A stretch of DNA of 64,000 bases from M3007 sp041160955. Its GTDB lineage: Bacteria; Bacteroidota; Bacteroidia; Chitinophagales; Saprospiraceae. How positions within the stretch are numbered: position 1 is the first letter of the stretch; each line of letters opens with the position of its first letter. The notes under the pieces are model-generated. The model was not told where the DNA came from, searched no databases, and worked only from the letters and a program-made list of their open reading frames with translations. The stretch lies in assembly GCA_041160955.1 (NCBI GenBank), contig JBEAVK010000298.1, positions 1 through 64,000 of the forward strand. The letters are read 5' to 3'. This document shows, in pieces, positions 1 through 10,347 of this stretch. A program made the position numbers and the translations under genes.

Positions 1-3000
1 ACTTACACAAGTTGTTGGCTCTGTTAATGTTCCGCTGATTGTAGGTAACAATAGTGGTGTTAAAGCCTGTGAGGTGCTACCTGAGCAGTTATTGCCATCT
101 GTCACAGTGACTCCAATTATAGATGGAGCACCAGGCATAGCCAAAGTGATACTCTGCGTTGTAGCATTTGTACCCCAAAGATAAGATGTACCACCATTTA
201 CGGTTAAGTTTACTGGAGTACCTACGCAAACACTACTAACACCTGTAATAACAGGAGTTGGGCTTTGGTTCACTACAACTGTTGTAGATGAAGATGCCGA
301 ACAGCCATTTGCATTAGTGACTACCACCGTAAATGTACCAGCTGTAGTAACAGAAATATTAGCAGTAGTTGCCCCTGTTGACCAAGCATAAGCAGTGCCG
401 CCACTAGCGGTCAAACTTGCGCTTGCGCCTGAGCAAATAATACCATCGTTGTTAGCGGCACCCGAAGTCTCGACAACCGCAATCGCTGGTGTTGGCAATG
501 GATTTACTGTGATGGTTGTTGATGTACTTGCAGAACAACCATTAGCATCAGATACTACTACGGTGTAAGTGCCAGATGTAGTAACCGAAATAGCCGCAGT
601 TGTTGCCCCAGTTGACCATGAGTATATAGTACCACCACTTGCAGTTAAGGTTGCGCTAGCGCCGGTACATAGGACACCATCGTTATTGGTAGTACCCGAA
701 GTTTCGGTAACTGCAATAGCCGGAGTGATTGCAGGGTTAACGGTAACTGTTTGCGAAGCAGTTGCTTGGCAACCAGCAGAGGTAACATTAACTGTGTATG
801 TAGTTGTCGTAGCAGGTGTTAGCCCCGTAAGATTAGCAGTAGTAGCAGTAGTACTCCAAAGATAAGTTGGTGTTGCGCTACCATTTATCACTGTGCTATT
901 GATAGTAACTGTTTCGTTTGCACAAATCACTCCGTCATTCGGTGTATTGCCAGAATTTTCTACTATTGACAATGTAACAGAAGGCGTTACCTCATCCGCA
1001 CCAATGGTTGATGTTGTTAAACCACGTGTTGCGCAATCTATATCTGTTGTTACAGATGGAATTGGTGTGCCTGCGCAGAATAGTGCTGCATTGGCAGGGT
1101 TAGATCCAACGAGATGTAAATCTGTGGTTGAAGTAAAGACTGGATTAAGTACCAATGAATTTAAATTACCCCCTACATTTGTTTGAATTGATGCCAATGT
1201 TGGCATCAATATCGGTGTTCCACCAAAGCGGCCAAGATTTGTACCGAGAGTAAAATAGTCGTTGTTATTTATCGTCCCAAATACGGTATTTGCAGATGCA
1301 ACAATGATCGAAAAGCGTTCACCAACCGCTTGTGTTTGATTGTTAACCAAAATATTATTAACTAAGTTAACTGATCCCGCAGTTGTAATGCCCGAAGTAA
1401 TGTTAATTGCAGCCGGGTTTCCTGATGCACCTGTATCAAATTGATTAGTGTTTAGATTAACTGTGTTGTGGTAAATATTATAACCACCTCCTGTTGCCAA
1501 AATAATTCCATAACCGTTATCGCCTATGCCAACCCCATTAAATCCATCAGCAGCGATATCTGAAATAAAGTTATTGGAAATGTTCAGGTTACTCGCAGGT
1601 ACGGTTGTACTGCCATTCAACTGAATACCATTAGATCCGAAACCTGTTGTATTGGTGTTTTTTACATCGCTAATGACATTTCTAGATATGCTTCCGCCAG
1701 AAAAAGTTCCTGCAACGCGAATACCTGAAGCCGTAGAGGAGGTCGAAGTAACAACACCTAGAACCGTATTAAATGAACAATCAATGTTTTGTTGCTGCAA
1801 CAAGGCTATACCATTAATTCCAAGTTTATTGGATACAGTGCTTGACCCAACTATATTGCCTATAACTACATTATTAAGTTCGTTTCCGGCTGGTCCAACT
1901 AAAACAATTCCACTCTGAGCAGTACTACAGGCATTATTTTCAAAAGTATTATTTGAATTGGCTATTTCAGCAACTCCACCCATTACTGTTCCACTGGTCA
2001 TAATGGCAGCTAATGTCGTAGTAGATGCATTACCAACTACATTACAGTTTCTAATTGTATTATTATTAGCTCCATTTGTAGCACTAGCACAGCTGATCCA
2101 AATGACAGCACTGGATGTACCTGTATTCGTATTACTAATTGTCAGATCGCGTGAAGCAATAACAGGCGTAGGGCAAAATGAATTAACTGTATTGCCAATA
2201 CTACCATTAATAGTTACGAAATCTGCACCATTAAGCCTGATAAGCCCCGATGCAGATGAACCACTGATTGTAGTACCCGGCAAAGTAGCTTTAATAGTTA
2301 ATGTATTAGATGCACTAGCACCAGATATAGAATTAATCGTAATTGGGAAAGTCTCGTTTGTTGAATATGTAGGATCTATCAAATTAAAAACTACTGGCCC
2401 TACAATACAACTATTATTATACGCATTTACCGCAGCAGTTATTGTCGGGTATGTTCCACCAGATCCAACAGTAAACGTTCCGGTAAGTGTATTCAATACA
2501 GTAATGGAGTTTGGTATTGTTGGATGCGTAGTTACCGAATTAACATCGCTTGCTACTACACCACTTGGGTTAGAGCTAATGAATGGTGTAACGCCTAGAT
2601 CTTGTGCAATCACATAATACTGAACAATATCCGATATTGCTAGTCCGCCCATATCTGCCGCGAGCATAGTGAAGTTCCATGTTCCATTGTTACCTGTCCC
2701 AGATGCGAGAGTACCAGCCTGAGAAAACCAAGCACCCATACCTTTGCGGTAATACACGCGAGGCACCAGCGTTCCCAAAGTAGGAACTCCAGTAGCATCA
2801 ATAATACTTACATTGTTTAAGTCTATGTTACCAGTACCACAACCTGCTAAAATGGGTGTATAAACTATACTCGGCGCACTAATGTCACTTAGAATAAAGT
2901 TACCCGCATCAGCACCAATATCAGTTGGTGTAAGGGATGCCCTAACTTGACTATCGAAATCATCGGTAACACTTGCAATTGCAATACCCGCGCTTTCAAT

Positions 3001-6000
3001 TACGGTTGGATTTGTTGGGCTAATATGTAAATCTACGGTTGCAGCAGTACCTGTAGGGGCAATAAACTGCGGATTACCTACGATACTATTAGCGTCTCCA
3101 GCCAGCCAGCCAGTAGTATAGGCTGGAAAATCAGTAGCACCATTATTTGCAAACGTACCACCAGTCCCTGTATATTGATAATCATTATAATTAAAATTGG
3201 GGAATACCGTAGTAGATGCTGCCAATTTAATTGCATAGTGTAAACCACCTGTAGTTGCATTAGAGCGATTATTGACAAAAATATTATTCCTTAAATCATG
3301 TACTCCTGTGGTGGTACTACGGTTAAATGCAAAAGTTGCATTCGCATTAGTTCCTACGCCAGTACCACCTATATAAATACTGTTATGGTAGAAGCCCATT
3401 GGATTACTAGAGTTTACACTTATCCCACGAACAGTTAATGCAGTGATTAGATCTGTTCCATCCGCATTAACCCCTAAACGAATCATATTGTTAACAATAT
3501 TTCCGGTACCCGCAGCAATGTCCATACCTGTAATAATTACAGCAGGGTTTGCAGCAGCCACATCAAAACTGTGGATAAAGTTTTTGGCAACAGTACTTGG
3601 AAGCGTTGTTGATCCGCTGAAAAAGAATCCTACAGCCTGTAAAGCACCTGTAACTACCGCCGAATTTAATCTTAAGGAATGGATAGTATTACCCGTTACT
3701 GTTGCACCAGCAGTTGTTGAGTTCATCACCAAACCAATAACTGTATTACTTGGCGCACCAGAGGTATTAGAACTTGTATTACTTAGGTTTCTTATCGTAT
3801 TTCCAGTAATAGTTGCCAATCCTGTTGACACTACAATACCGCGAGTTTGAGCAGTTGCTGTTGCAGTAGAGCTATTATTTAAGTTAGCAACGGTGTTGCT
3901 AATCACATTAATTACTGACGGGCCACTTGTAACTGCAATACCTGTAACAGAACCTGTACCTGTACTTGCAGTAGCCAAATTGATACTATTGGCCGTTGTT
4001 ATACTACCAATAGTATTGTTTACAATACTGACAGTAGTTGATGAACCACCACTAGAACCAATACCAATAAACCCACCTTGAGCAGTGGCTGAACCAACGA
4101 CAGAGATACTACCTACGGTATTATTCCTACAATCCATGGTAGTACTTGTACCACCATTCAAGCGGATACCCCAAACTACTCCACCGGTAGCGTTAACCGT
4201 TATCGAACCAGTACCTGTTGCAGCACCAATCGTATTACCCGTTATCGTACCAATATTCACGTTACCATTAACATTACTTATGGCTGCAAAATTGGGAGTA
4301 GCAGTACTTGTTGTTGTAAAATTGATATTCTGAATGGTATTACCCTGAACAGAAGTAGCAGCGCCATTACCAACCGAAAGATCCATTGCTTGAAACAATG
4401 CAGCTACTGTACTTGTAATATTATAAGGCGCACCTCCAGCATTTGGAGTCAAACCGCCGATAAAATTACCCGTAATAATAAAACCACTTGCCTGAGGCGC
4501 TAAATTTCCTGTATTTGGCGTAATCCACAATCCTCTGTGGGTCACAGCAGATGTCATCGTACGAGGCGTAACTGTTTGGTAAAGGCTATTATTGGAAATA
4601 GTCCAAGCCGAGTTACCAACGTCTGTTTTTATACCCGTTGAGTTGAGTGTTGCGCTGAAATAGTTAAATATATTACAATTTGTAATGCTATTATTGTCAT
4701 TATGTGTTGCTACTGTGGTTGTGGTACCTAATGCGTGGATACCATTAGTCGGTGTAGTAGCACCATCAAATACATCACAATTGTCCACTACATTATTGTC
4801 ATTACCATTAGCCCCCGTAGTAGTACCAAATACGATAACACCACTTGTAACAGAAGTATTGACACCTTGAATTTTGCAAAAACGAACAATATTATTTGAA
4901 CCTTCATTGATGAATTGGATCGCTTGACCAGCCACATTATTATTCGAAATACTTAATTCTTTAGCCGTACCGACTCCACCTGGGCGACCGTCAATACGCC
5001 ACCAGTTACCAGCGTTAATATCGAATGTCGGGCCGGCGTTCGTGCCGATAATGGATAAGTTAGTTGCGCCTGTTTGCGGACGAATGGTACATGTATTCGT
5101 TGCCGTAAGGCCGCTACCACAAGCATTGGTTGTACCTAAAGTAATTGGGAAGGTTTCACCTGCGCTTGTATAAGTAGGCTGTAATTCAAAAATTACCGGT
5201 GCCGTAACGCCATTGGTTAATAATGCACTAACAGCTGCCTTAACGGAAGTATAAGTTCCAGTTGGTCCCACGGTGTAAGTACCTGCAAGCGGTATTACAA
5301 AAGTTGCAGTATTCGGCGTTGCAGGGGGGGTGGTAACAGTATTCACATTGCTTGCCACAGCACCATTTGGGTTGGAACTTATATTGATGGGCACTGCAAT
5401 GTCTTGGGCAATGACATAATAGGACACTACATCTCCTGCGACAATACCGCCCATGTCTGCAACTACAATTGTAAAATCCCAGGTGCCATTGGTACTGATA
5501 CCGGAGGCTAGGGTTCCTGCCTGCGAGAACCATGCACCAGCGTTTTTCTGATAGTAAATACGTGGCACCAAAGCACCCGCAGTTGGAACCCCCGAAGCAT
5601 CGATGATGGTAACCCCATTTAATGGAATATTGCCTGCGCCGCAAATGGCTGGTATTATGGTATAGGTAATGGTTGGCGGTAATAAATCAAGTAGAGCGAA
5701 GTTACCTTCGTCAGCACCCATGTCAGGTGCGGTACCTGTGCCTGCATAGCCTGGATTTCCTTGACGGGTCTGCCCGTCATAATCATCGGGAATACCAGCG
5801 ATGTTGATTGCGCCGCTTTCTATTTGGGTAGCTACTGCCGGATCGATGTGCAAGAAGTTGGCATTTGCCCCCGAGAGACTTAAAAACGATGGATTTTCTG
5901 TTACGGACGCAGCATCACGAGGTGCTACACGCGTTTTATATGCTGCCAGCGTTTGATCAGCGTCAGTACCATCAAAGAAAATTAGGTTAGTTGCACTTGG

Positions 6001-8652
6001 CGTACCTGCAAAGAACAGGTTGTTATTGGAGAGCGCACCATAAGAGGTAAGCGTTGTGGTAGAACGACGATATGCAGTCGTAAATCCTGTTGCTCCGACT
6101 GGCGTTGACAAGTTTACAAAAACGTTGTTCCGTAGGTTAAGCGTAGGTGTAGTTGACGCATTAACGGCTGAACTACCAAACAGGGCACCGGAACTAATAG
6201 CATTGAGGTGTACTGTATTATAAGACAGATTAACCGTAGTACCGCCCGTCACATTAATGCCATTAAGTGGATTAGCGGCATTGGCTGCAGGCGTACGTAA
6301 ATCACCAATCAGGTTGTTAAACGCATTGACCAAGGTACCCGCCGAAATCAAAATACCATTTACGGCAGAAGAAGCATTGCTGCCCGACAAGTCGTAAATT
6401 TTATTTTTAAACACGTTGGTATTGGTTGCCCCACCGATTGAGATACCGTTTACTGCTGAAGCACCTGACGATGCCAAGGTATTAATCGTATTGTTATTAA
6501 TATTTACAACTGCCGAAGTATTGGTACAAGTTATGCCTATTACCGTTCCGCCAGTTCCGGTTGACGTGACATTGTTAATCGTATTTCCGGAGATATTTAA
6601 TGGATTTGCGCCTGCAAAGGTATTGCCAATACTCAGGACAGTTATTGTACCTTGTCCAGTTATATTGGTAAAAGTATTATTGGAAATATTTGAGGTTGGG
6701 GAACCGAGATAATTATATGTAGCACCAGTAATTGAACTTGTACCACCTGTCCAGTTTGAATAGGTATTTCCAGTAAATATTTTTGTAGGACTGCTGCCTG
6801 CACCATCATTACTAAGGGTTCCTTGAATGGCAGTAGCGCCTGTTACTGTAATATTTGAAAAGTTATTATTAATTGTTGAAGCAATGGTTCCATTAGGTGA
6901 ACTGGCTCCAGAGGTGGTACAAGTAACCGTACCGCCGGCGCCACCTTTATTAAATGAACCGACAATTGAGTTATTCGAAATCGTTTGCGTTCCTCCACCT
7001 GGAATTGTATAACTGTGTGCAATGAAGGTTACACTACCTGTTGTATTTACATTTAGATTGGTAAAAGTATTGCCGCTGATCGTTTGATTCAAAGGAGTAC
7101 CAGTCCCGATGATATATGTATTCGATCCAGTTCCGGCTCCGGTGTAGGTAATACCCCGGATACCATTATTACTGATCGTTACTGTTGCCGTACCTGCGGC
7201 ACCTGTATTGGTAATTACATTTAATACCCTAGAGTTTGCAACTGTGAAATTTATACCATTAATCGTATTTCCAGTTATATTAACAGCAGTAACCACACTG
7301 CCTGAATTGCTAATACAAAATCCAGTTCCGGATGCACCAGTAAAACTTACCCCAGTAATACTATTGTTGTTAATATTCAAGGTACCGATACCCGCCAAAC
7401 CTGAACGAATTACACCAACATCAGTCGCAGAGGTTGAAGTACTTGAACAAGTAAAGTTGTTTATCGTATTACCGTTAACATTCATAGTAGTAGGGGCAGA
7501 TTGCACCCAAATAGCAGAAAGCGCGACCGCTGTAGCGGTAGTCTTAGTCATGCTTAGGGTATTATTGTTAATACTGATTGTATTACCAGCAGCACCACTC
7601 TGCGCCATTTCGCAGTCAATAGCCCAGTCAATAGCAGTGGTACTGGTACCACCTTGAATCGTTACGTTATTGTTATTTATGGTTGCACTTGCACCAACAG
7701 AGGACGCATTGGCAAAAATACCACGGTTTGTATTTGGGTGATTTACACCCGAACCATTATTATTATTTACAGTATTAAAAGATACGTTAAATGACCATTG
7801 GTCTTTTACGAACACAGCAGCGCATGCAACTGTAGCACCAACACCGCCACCAAAATTGATGATTGTATTACCTGTTGCTGCTGAAGTACCGCCAATATCG
7901 TTGCCGGTATCACAAAGTGTAAAAGGCGTCGCTCCTGCAAAACCAGACATACAAATACCGTTATTTACATTCTGAATGGTATTGCTGTAAAACTTGTTAT
8001 TTGAGCTGGCTCCAGAGGCGGCTGTTACTGTAATGTTTGTTTGCATTAAAAGCTGCGTGCAGTTCAGCAGCGTTATACCATTAGAACCCTGAAATGCAGG
8101 TCCAGTTGTAGGGGCAGTATTGTTAACACGATTCAAAGTGATCGTGCAATTACTGATGGTGTTATTGCTTGCGCCATCGGTTGCGCTTGCTTTAAACAAA
8201 CCATAACCATATTCCATGGTTGTGGTCGCATCCGTGTTACTGGCTGCTTCCTGCAAGTCGATTGCATTAAATGTCACAAAATCTGACCCGATCAAAGCAA
8301 TCATACCATCCATAACAGCAGAAGTGGCAGTTGCAGTACCTGTGTACGAAGTAATCAGTGGGTTTGCACCAGCGCCGTTTTTTTGAAAAACGATCGGATT
8401 CGCAGCCGTACCAGTTGCGGTAATGTCCAATCGCCCCGTCAGGGTTTCTGTATAACCGCCTGCTACATTAAAGGTCACACCGCCTGCACCCACACCTTGA
8501 GTATTTAGGTCTGCGATGGCCAGGGCGATCGTTGCATAAGTACCCGGAATTGTCCTGATACCTGTTAATTGCGCCTGAATTAAATTTATATTGGCTGTAA
8601 GAACAACCACAACAATAAATAAGACACGAGTTAATATGTAACTTTGTTTCAT
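1..8652 (-). CDS. Giant secreted beta-helix / Ig-like repeat protein (3' end outside window)
   Basis: The frame is open from an ATG at 8652 to the left edge, at least 2884 codons, and is clean wherever I translated it. It begins with a signal peptide (residues 1-28, ending IQAQ). Three modules then follow, each opening with a 'GTY.T' plus AI/AV helix motif and continuing with Asn/Thr-rich ladders such as 'ISGNTINN', typical of right-handed parallel beta-helices. They span about residues 30-990, 1120-1910 and 2060-2555. The first two are followed by a similar linker containing 'ADMGG' and 'YYVIAQD'; each helix closes near 'GAD(E/A)G'. From about residue 2555, 78-residue Ig-like repeats begin. 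Known relatives are cell-surface or secreted T9SS proteins. The expected C-terminal sorting domain lies outside the window. Role as adhesin or polysaccharide-binding surface protein is inference. Confidence 0.85.
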   Translation of the reverse strand, partial: MKQSYILTRVLFIVVVVLTANINLIQAQLTGIRTIPGTYATIALAIADLNTQGVGAGGVTFNVAGGYTETLTGRLDITATGTAANPIVFQKNGAGANPLITSYTGTATATSAVMDGMIALIGSDFVTFNAIDLQEAASNTDATTTMEYGYGLFKASATDGASNNTISNCTITLNRVNNTAPTTGPAFQGSNGITLLNCTQLLMQTNITVTAASGASSNNKFYSNTIQNVNNGICMSGFAGATPFTLCDTGNDIGGTSAATGNTIINFGGGVGATVACAAVFVKDQWSFNVSFNTVNNNNGSGVNHPNTNRGIFANASSVGASATINNNNVTIQGGTSTTAIDWAIDCEMAQSGAAGNTISINNNTLSMTKTTATAVALSAIWVQSAPTTMNVNGNTINNFTCSSTSTSATDVGVIRSGLAGIGTLNINNNSITGVSFTGASGTGFCISNSGSVVTAVNITGNTINGINFTVANSRVLNVITNTGAAGTATVTISNNGIRGITYTGAGTGSNTYIIGTGTPLNQTISGNTFTNLNVNTTGSVTFIAHSYTIPGGGTQTISNNSIVGSFNKGGAGGTVTCTTSGASSPNGTIASTINNNFSNITVTGATAIQGTLSNDGAGSSPTKIFTGNTYSNWTGGTSSITGATYNYLGSPTSNISNNTFTNITGQGTITVLSIGNTFAGANPLNISGNTINNVTSTGTGGTVIGITCTNTSAVVNINNNTINTLASSGASAVNGISIGGATNTNVFKNKIYDLSGSNASSAVNGILISAGTLVNAFNNLIGDLRTPAANAANPLNGINVTGGTTVNLSYNTVHLNAISSGALFGSSAVNASTTPTLNLRNNVFVNLSTPVGATGFTTAYRRSTTTLTSYGALSNNNLFFAGTPSATNLIFFDGTDADQTLAAYKTRVAPRDAASVTENPSFLSLSGANANFLHIDPAVATQIESGAINIAGIPDDYDGQTRQGNPGYAGTGTAPDMGADEGNFALLDLLPPTITYTIIPAICGAGNIPLNGVTIIDASGVPTAGALVPRIYYQKNAGAWFSQAGTLASGISTNGTWDFTIVVADMGGIVAGDVVSYYVIAQDIAVPINISSNPNGAVASNVNTVTTPPATPNTATFVIPLAGTYTVGPTGTYTSVKAAVSALLTNGVTAPVIFELQPTYTSAGETFPITLGTTNACGSGLTATNTCTIRPQTGATNLSIIGTNAGPTFDINAGNWWRIDGRPGGVGTAKELSISNNNVAGQAIQFINEGSNNIVRFCKIQGVNTSVTSGVIVFGTTTGANGNDNNVVDNCDVFDGATTPTNGIHALGTTTTVATHNDNNSITNCNIFNYFSATLNSTGIKTDVGNSAWTISNNSLYQTVTPRTMTSAVTHRGLWITPNTGNLAPQASGFIITGNFIGGLTPNAGGAPYNITSTVAALFQAMDLSVGNGAATSVQGNTIQNINFTTTSTATPNFAAISNVNGNVNIGTITGNTIGAATGTGSITVNATGGVVWGIRLNGGTSTTMDCRNNTVGSISVVGSATAQGGFIGIGSSGGSSTTVSIVNNTIGSITTANSINLATASTGTGSVTGIAVTSGPSVINVISNTVANLNNSSTATATAQTRGIVVSTGLATITGNTIRNLSNTSSNTSGAPSNTVIGLVMNSTTAGATVTGNTIHSLRLNSAVVTGALQAVGFFFSGSTTLPSTVAKNFIHSFDVAAANPAVIITGMDIAAGTGNIVNNMIRLGVNADGTDLITALTVRGISVNSSNPMGFYHNSIYIGGTGVGTNANATFAFNRSTTTGVHDLRNNIFVNNRSNATTGGLHYAIKLAASTTVFPNFNYNDYQYTGTGGTFANNGATDFPAYTTGWLAGDANSIVGNPQFIAPTGTAATVDLHISPTNPTVIESAGIAIASVTDDFDSQVRASLTPTDIGADAGNFILSDISAPSIVYTPILAGCGTGNIDLNNVSIIDATGVPTLGTLVPRVYYRKGMGAWFSQAGTLASGTGNNGTWNFTMLAADMGGLAISDIVQYYVIAQDLGVTPFISSNPSGVVASDVNSVTTHPTIPNSITVLNTLTGTFTVGSGGTYPTITAAVNAYNNSCIVGPVVFNLIDPTYSTNETFPITINSISGASASNTLTIKATLPGTTISGSSASGLIRLNGADFVTINGSIGNTVNSFCPTPVIASRDLTISNTNTGTSSAVIWISCASATNGANNNTIRNCNVVGNASTTTLAAIMTSGTVMGGVAEIANSNNTFENNACSTAQSGIVLVGPAGNELNNVVIGNIVGSSTVSNKLGINGIALLQQQNIDCSFNTVLGVVTSTSSTASGIRVAGTFSGGSISRNVISDVKNTNTTGFGSNGIQLNGSTTVPASNLNISNNFISDIAADGFNGVGIGDNGYGIILATGGGYNIYHNTVNLNTNQFDTGASGNPAAINITSGITTAGSVNLVNNILVNNQTQAVGERFSIIVASANTVFGTINNNDYFTLGTNLGRFGGTPILMPTLASIQTNVGGNLNSLVLNPVFTSTTDLHLVGSNPANAALFCAGTPIPSVTTDIDCATRGLTTSTIGADEVTPSVTLSIVENSGNTPNDGVICANETVTINSTVINGSATPTYLWSTTATTANLTGLTPATTTTYTVNVTSAGCQATASQTVTVNPAITPAIAVTETSGTTNNDGVLCTGASATLTASGGTIYSWSTGATTAAISVTTSGTYTVVVSDANGCSASTSTTITVNPLPTPAIAVVETSGAANNDGIICSGASASLTASGGTAYAWSTGATTANISVTTAGTFTVVVTNANGCSASSSTTVVVNQSPTPVITGVSSVCVGTPVNLTVNGGTSYLWGTNATTQSITLAMPGAPSIIGVTVTDGNNCSGSTSQALTPLLLPTISGTLTEPTTCVS
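268..735 (-). repeat. Tandem 234-nt (78-residue) Ig-like repeat units
   Basis: Two adjacent units inside the giant protein align at a 234-nt period; for example the segment starting at 299 matches that starting at 533. Each encodes a strand pattern with 'TASGGT', a 'STGATT' turn and a closing 'NGCSAS'. Less similar units flank them on both sides. The unit looks like an SprB/PKD-like surface repeat. Confidence 0.7.
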
Positions 8653-8751
8653 GAATATATATTTAAAATATACGGAGTAAAGTAAAATTTTTACGAAATT
8701 TATTATAAAAAGTAAACTGGTGTGGTGGCATCATTTACTTTTAGATACTAA

Positions 8752-9147
8752 CTATTGTTTCAATGCATTAATCAATATATCTAGGGCTTGCTGTTGGACT
8801 GCGACCTCAAGCGACGAATTAGACAATACACTTACAGTTTCATTAAAACCATCTAAAATAGATGTTTGGATATCAGCATTACCAATTATTTTTTGGTACA
8901 CATGTTTGTATAGAATTTGAGAGAAGTTCAAACGATCTTCAATTTGAGTAGAAAAAGCGACAACCGCAGCATCTTCGGGTATCGATTGCTCACTTTGAAG
9001 TACTACCAAACTTTCTAAAGCTTCTTTATTTTCTTTCCAAGAGTAATTATCTAAATCACTCAATTGGATCTGACCAAAAACAGTCACTGCACTACAAAGA
9101 GATAACATGACCACAAATAAAAAGGGAATAAATTGTGTTTTTTTCAT
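8752..9147 (-). CDS. Small exported protein of unknown function
   Basis: 131 residues. The N-terminus has two lysines, a hydrophobic stretch (about residues 8-22) and 'VFGQ', which fits a signal peptidase I site. The mature part is acidic and probably helical, with no Cys and no motif I recognise. It follows a near-ideal Bacteroidota promoter at 9278-9307, leaving a leader of about 125 nt. The giant secreted protein lies 99 nt downstream on the same strand, so co-transcription is possible. Function unknown; a periplasmic helical protein is the most that can be said. Confidence 0.7.
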   Translation of the reverse strand: MKKTQFIPFLFVVMLSLCSAVTVFGQIQLSDLDNYSWKENKEALESLVVLQSEQSIPEDAAVVAFSTQIEDRLNFSQILYKHVYQKIIGNADIQTSILDGFNETVSVLSNSSLEVAVQQQALDILINALKQ

Positions 9148-9277
9148 AATTTAAAAAATATAATACAAATATTTTCATGACCTTTGGAGGCATGAATAAT
9201 GCAATGAATAAAAAGTTAAGGAGGGAATACCTACATAGGGAAGCCCACCTTTTCATGAGTTGGATTAAATATTGGAG

Positions 9278-9307
9278 CAAAGGTAATTATAGCGACGACA
9301 TTACCAA
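9278..9307 (-). promoter_or_regulatory. Bacteroidota sigma-type promoter (-33 TTG, -7 TACCTTTG)
   Basis: On the minus strand, TTG at 9307-9305 is followed after exactly 19 nt by TACCTTTG at 9285-9278. This fits the TTG-spacer-TAnnTTTG consensus known from Flavobacterium and Bacteroides. It points toward the small exported protein starting at 9147. Confidence 0.7.
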
Positions 9308-9335
9308 AAAAAAAGTCGGTTATTAACAAATATTC

Positions 9336-9857
9336 TTAATCGCCCCATCCCGGCTCATCATCCTGCTTGGGCTGGTGCCGTACAATACCAAACTCCATCT
9401 CTTTTTGGCAAGAACCGCAAATACCGTATAAATTGAGTGAATGGTGCGTAATTTGAAAATTGAGCAACTCCCCAATCATGTCCTTAATTTGTTGTACGCG
9501 TGGGTCACAAAACTCTACCACTTTGGAACAATTAGCGCATATTACATGATCGTGCTGTTTGTTCCCGTAGGATTTTTCGTATTGGGCTAGGTTTTTACCA
9601 AACTGGTGTTTTTTTACCAAATCACAAGAGACCAACAATTCGAGCGTATTATACACTGTGGCTCGGCTTACCCGATAGTTTCGGTTTTTCATGTGAATAT
9701 ACAGTGCTTCTGCATCAAAATGATCGGTGCGGCTATATATTTCTTCTAAAATGGCATATCTTTCAGGTGTTTTCCTTTGACCCGAACTCTCTAAGTGGGT
9801 GGAGAAGATCGTGAGTACTTCTTTGAGTATGATTTCTTTATTGCGATGTACGGGCAT
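9336..9857 (-). CDS. Fur-family metalloregulator (Fur/PerR-like)
   Basis: 173 residues, normal for the family. An N-terminal winged helix (about residues 15-85) contains the recognition-helix signature 'VSRATVYNTLELL'. It is followed by the metal-binding segment H102-D103-H104 with C107xxC110, and a second C147xxC150 pair; together the four Cys form a structural zinc site. His138 and His139 could complete the regulatory site. Such proteins repress iron-uptake or peroxide-defence genes when metal-bound. Sequence alone does not separate Fur from PerR or Zur. An extended dyad overlapping its probable promoter (9894-9933) suggests autoregulation. The tail after C150 is Lys/Asp-rich and poorly conserved. 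Confidence 0.9.
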   Translation of the reverse strand: MPVHRNKEIILKEVLTIFSTHLESSGQRKTPERYAILEEIYSRTDHFDAEALYIHMKNRNYRVSRATVYNTLELLVSCDLVKKHQFGKNLAQYEKSYGNKQHDHVICANCSKVVEFCDPRVQQIKDMIGELLNFQITHHSLNLYGICGSCQKEMEFGIVRHQPKQDDEPGWGD

Positions 9858-9887
9858 ATTAGTTTTGAGTTAAGGATATTAGGGGCT

Positions 9888-9933
9888 AAAAAAAACGCAT
9901 TCATAATTTGCAGGGCAAAATTACGAATGCGTT
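9888..9933 (-). terminator. Hairpin after ytxJ, also a candidate fur operator
   Basis: AACGCATTC (9894-9902) pairs perfectly with GAATGCGTT (9925-9933), with further partial pairing of TAATTTG and CAAAATTA inside. On the minus strand the stem is followed by eight T (A-run 9888-9895), giving an intrinsic terminator for the ytxJ unit. The same dyad covers the -7-like TAATTTTG (minus, 9923-9916) just upstream of the Fur-family gene, so it may also be its operator. Confidence 0.65.
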
Positions 9934-9983
9934 TGAAAAAAAGTACGAAATAGTTGTTTTAAATCCTGCTTTGTGGCAGATCA

Positions 9984-10334
9984 TTAAAATTTCCCTTCAA
10001 CGACAAGTGCTTCTTGGAGTTCACTGACTGAAATATCTAAGTGTGAAGTATCAAAAATACATTCACCATTAACTATCAACAGAACTTGGGGTGATTCGTG
10101 GTGCACCTGAAAAACTTCGGCCAATTTGTTTGATATCGACCTGTACGAAAGTAAGTCCAGCAAATAAGGTTCGAGTGCGGTTGGTTCAAAGTCCCAATCG
10201 TCCTCCAATCTGTATTTAGCCATAGCACTGATGCTACAAGTTGTGCTATGTTTCAAAATTGCACAAGGGACAACTTTGGATCGCTCCAAGATCTCATCAA
10301 TTTGGTCAATATTATCTAATGCCTTCCAATTCAT
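9984..10334 (-). CDS. ytxJ: YtxJ-type bacillithiol-system redox protein
   Basis: 116 residues from the ATG at 10334. The open frame extends to 10373, but that start would overlap the preceding lipoprotein, and the family begins 'MNWK.L'. The diagnostic segment is 'KHSTTCSISAMA', with the single active-site Cys at residue 33. The C-terminal half carries 'SPQVLLIVNG', the thioredoxin-fold cis-Pro strand. YtxJ (DUF2847, bacilliredoxin-like) proteins are thought to remove bacillithiol from S-bacillithiolated proteins in the cytoplasm. The bacillithiol gene bshB1 lies at 30095-30814, which agrees with this assignment. It is followed by a terminator at 9888-9933. Confidence 0.88.
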   Translation of the reverse strand: MNWKALDNIDQIDEILERSKVVPCAILKHSTTCSISAMAKYRLEDDWDFEPTALEPYLLDLLSYRSISNKLAEVFQVHHESPQVLLIVNGECIFDTSHLDISVSELQEALVVEGKF

Positions 10335-10347
10335 TTTCCAAAAAGGT

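Noticed and set aside
569..7657. Many plus-strand open frames rich in Val/Thr/Leu
   Set aside because: They are antisense shadows of the giant minus-strand frame, whose translation gives a coherent signal peptide and repeat pattern.
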